In this document: positions 63,471 to 64,000 of the stretch, in pieces
Numbering within the stretch: position 1 is the first letter of the stretch
How the letters are laid out: every line of letters begins with the position of its first letter
Assembly: GCF_900631615.1 (NCBI RefSeq)
Contig: NZ_LR131273.1
Coordinates: 1,984,001-2,048,000 of the forward strand
Reading direction: 5' to 3'
Length of the DNA: 64,000 bases
Source of the DNA: Tsukamurella paurometabola
GTDB lineage: Bacteria > Actinomycetota > Actinomycetes > Mycobacteriales > Mycobacteriaceae
The notes under the pieces: model-generated
Database searches by the model: none
What the model was told of the DNA's origin: nothing
The model's input: only the letters and a program-made list of their open reading frames with translations
Made by a program: the position numbers and the translations under genes

Positions 63471-64000
63471 CCGATCTCGCCCCCGGCGCCTACATCCTCG
63501 ACGCGGTGCGTACCCCGTCCGGCAAGCGCGGCGGCGCGCTGTCGACGGTGCACTCCGCCGACCTCGGCGCGCACGTCCTGCGCGCCTCGGTCCTGCGGTC
63601 CGGCGTCGATCCGGATCTCGTCGACGACGTGATCATGGGGTGCTGCGACACGATCGGGCCGCAGTCCGGCAACATCGCCCGCACGTCCTGGCTGGCGGCC
63701 GGCCTGCCGGACCAGGTACCCGGCGTCACCGTCGATCGGCAGTGCGGATCGAGCCAGCAGGCCGTCCACTTCGCTGCCCAGGCAGTCCTCTCCGGGACGG
63801 CCGACGCCGTGGTCGCCGCCGGGGTGCAGAACATGAGCGCGATCCCGATCAGCGCGGCGATGCTCGCCGGCCGGGAGTACGGGTTCGACGATCCGTTCTC
63901 CGGCTCGGTCGGCTGGCGCGAACGGTACGGCGACGTCGAGGTCTCCCAGTTCACCAGCGCCGACATGATCGCCACGAAATGGGGCGTCTCCCGGGCACGG
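63467..64000 (+). CDS. fadA6: Acetyl-CoA acyltransferase FadA6 (N-terminal part, cut by window edge)
   Basis: The first 178 codons of a thiolase are present; the rest runs past the right edge. The N-terminus is AYILDAVRTPSGKRGGALS, and the acyl-accepting nucleophile is C93 in TVDRQCGSSQQA, with AGVQNMSAIPISAAMLAGR after it. Position directly after kstR2 (ATGA overlap) matches Rv3556c, a thiolase in HIP ring degradation. Confidence 0.92.
   Translation, partial: MTDLAPGAYILDAVRTPSGKRGGALSTVHSADLGAHVLRASVLRSGVDPDLVDDVIMGCCDTIGPQSGNIARTSWLAAGLPDQVPGVTVDRQCGSSQQAVHFAAQAVLSGTADAVVAAGVQNMSAIPISAAMLAGREYGFDDPFSGSVGWRERYGDVEVSQFTSADMIATKWGVSRAR

Overview
The window is about 70% GC, densely packed, and carries gene sets typical of Mycobacteriales. 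These are a topA / cspA / cyclase / holB neighbourhood and a tad-like secretion cluster that match the order of the Mycobacterium tuberculosis Rv3644c-Rv3659c block, plus a large KstR/KstR2-type cholesterol (steroid) catabolic region. A mycolate actinobacterium such as Tsukamurella, Gordonia or a relative fits best. The genus is my inference, not something the sequence proves.

Layout. (1) 1-6.09 kb: a Tn554-like mobile element with two tyrosine recombinases (TnpA/TnpB type) and the start of a TnpC/DUF6262-like gene running off the left edge. An XRE-ImmA/IrrE protein and an unknown protein ride behind them. The right end lies inside a tadA-type ATPase gene, of which only the last ~60 codons remain (6093-6278). 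(2) 6.1-8.6 kb: the rest of the tad-like cluster (two T2SF membrane proteins, a DUF4244 pilin-like peptide, a TadE-like and an Rv3654c-like protein). (3) 8.6-24.5 kb: housekeeping and conserved genes: a fused two-NBD ABC exporter, TPR and TfoX-N proteins, an MrfA/SftH-type helicase, cspA, topA, an Rv3645-like adenylate cyclase, DNA polymerase III delta', and a receptor-like Ser/Thr kinase. (4) 24.5-33.5 kb: mixed genes: an EthA-like monooxygenase, a PucR regulator, an SBF/ArsB-like transporter, a compact pyrophosphatase-like protein, tRNA-Thr(CGT), DinB, a siderophore-binding lipoprotein with an IdeR-like box, and an SPFH/RHH pair behind a perfect palindrome.

(5) 33.6-54 kb: steroid catabolism under KstR-type boxes. 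One minus-strand operon encodes side-chain propionyl removal (a ChsE1-ChsE2 natural fusion, ChsH2, ChsH1, Ltp2 and a thioesterase). A second encodes ring opening (KstD, KshA, a small Cys-rich protein, KshB, ChsH3). A Delta4-(5alpha)-dehydrogenase is divergent from the A/B-ring meta-cleavage operon hsaA-hsaD-hsaC-hsaB. (6) 55-64 kb: C/D-ring (HIP) degradation genes arranged around one divergent promoter that carries KstR2- and KstR-type sites. fadD3, a crotonase and fadE31/32/33 run leftward; fadE30, an Rv3559c-like SDR, kstR2 and fadA6 (cut by the window edge) run rightward.

Together regions 5 and 6 would take 3-oxo-4-ene steroids through Delta1-dehydrogenation, 9alpha-hydroxylation, A-ring hydroxylation, extradiol cleavage and hydrolysis to HIP, then CoA activation and beta-oxidation. 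The most unusual points are the ChsE fusion, the uncharacterised Cys-rich protein between the two KSH subunits, a crotonase lacking both canonical catalytic glutamates, two short operon-junction duplications with similar inserts, and the composite KstR/KstR2 promoter.
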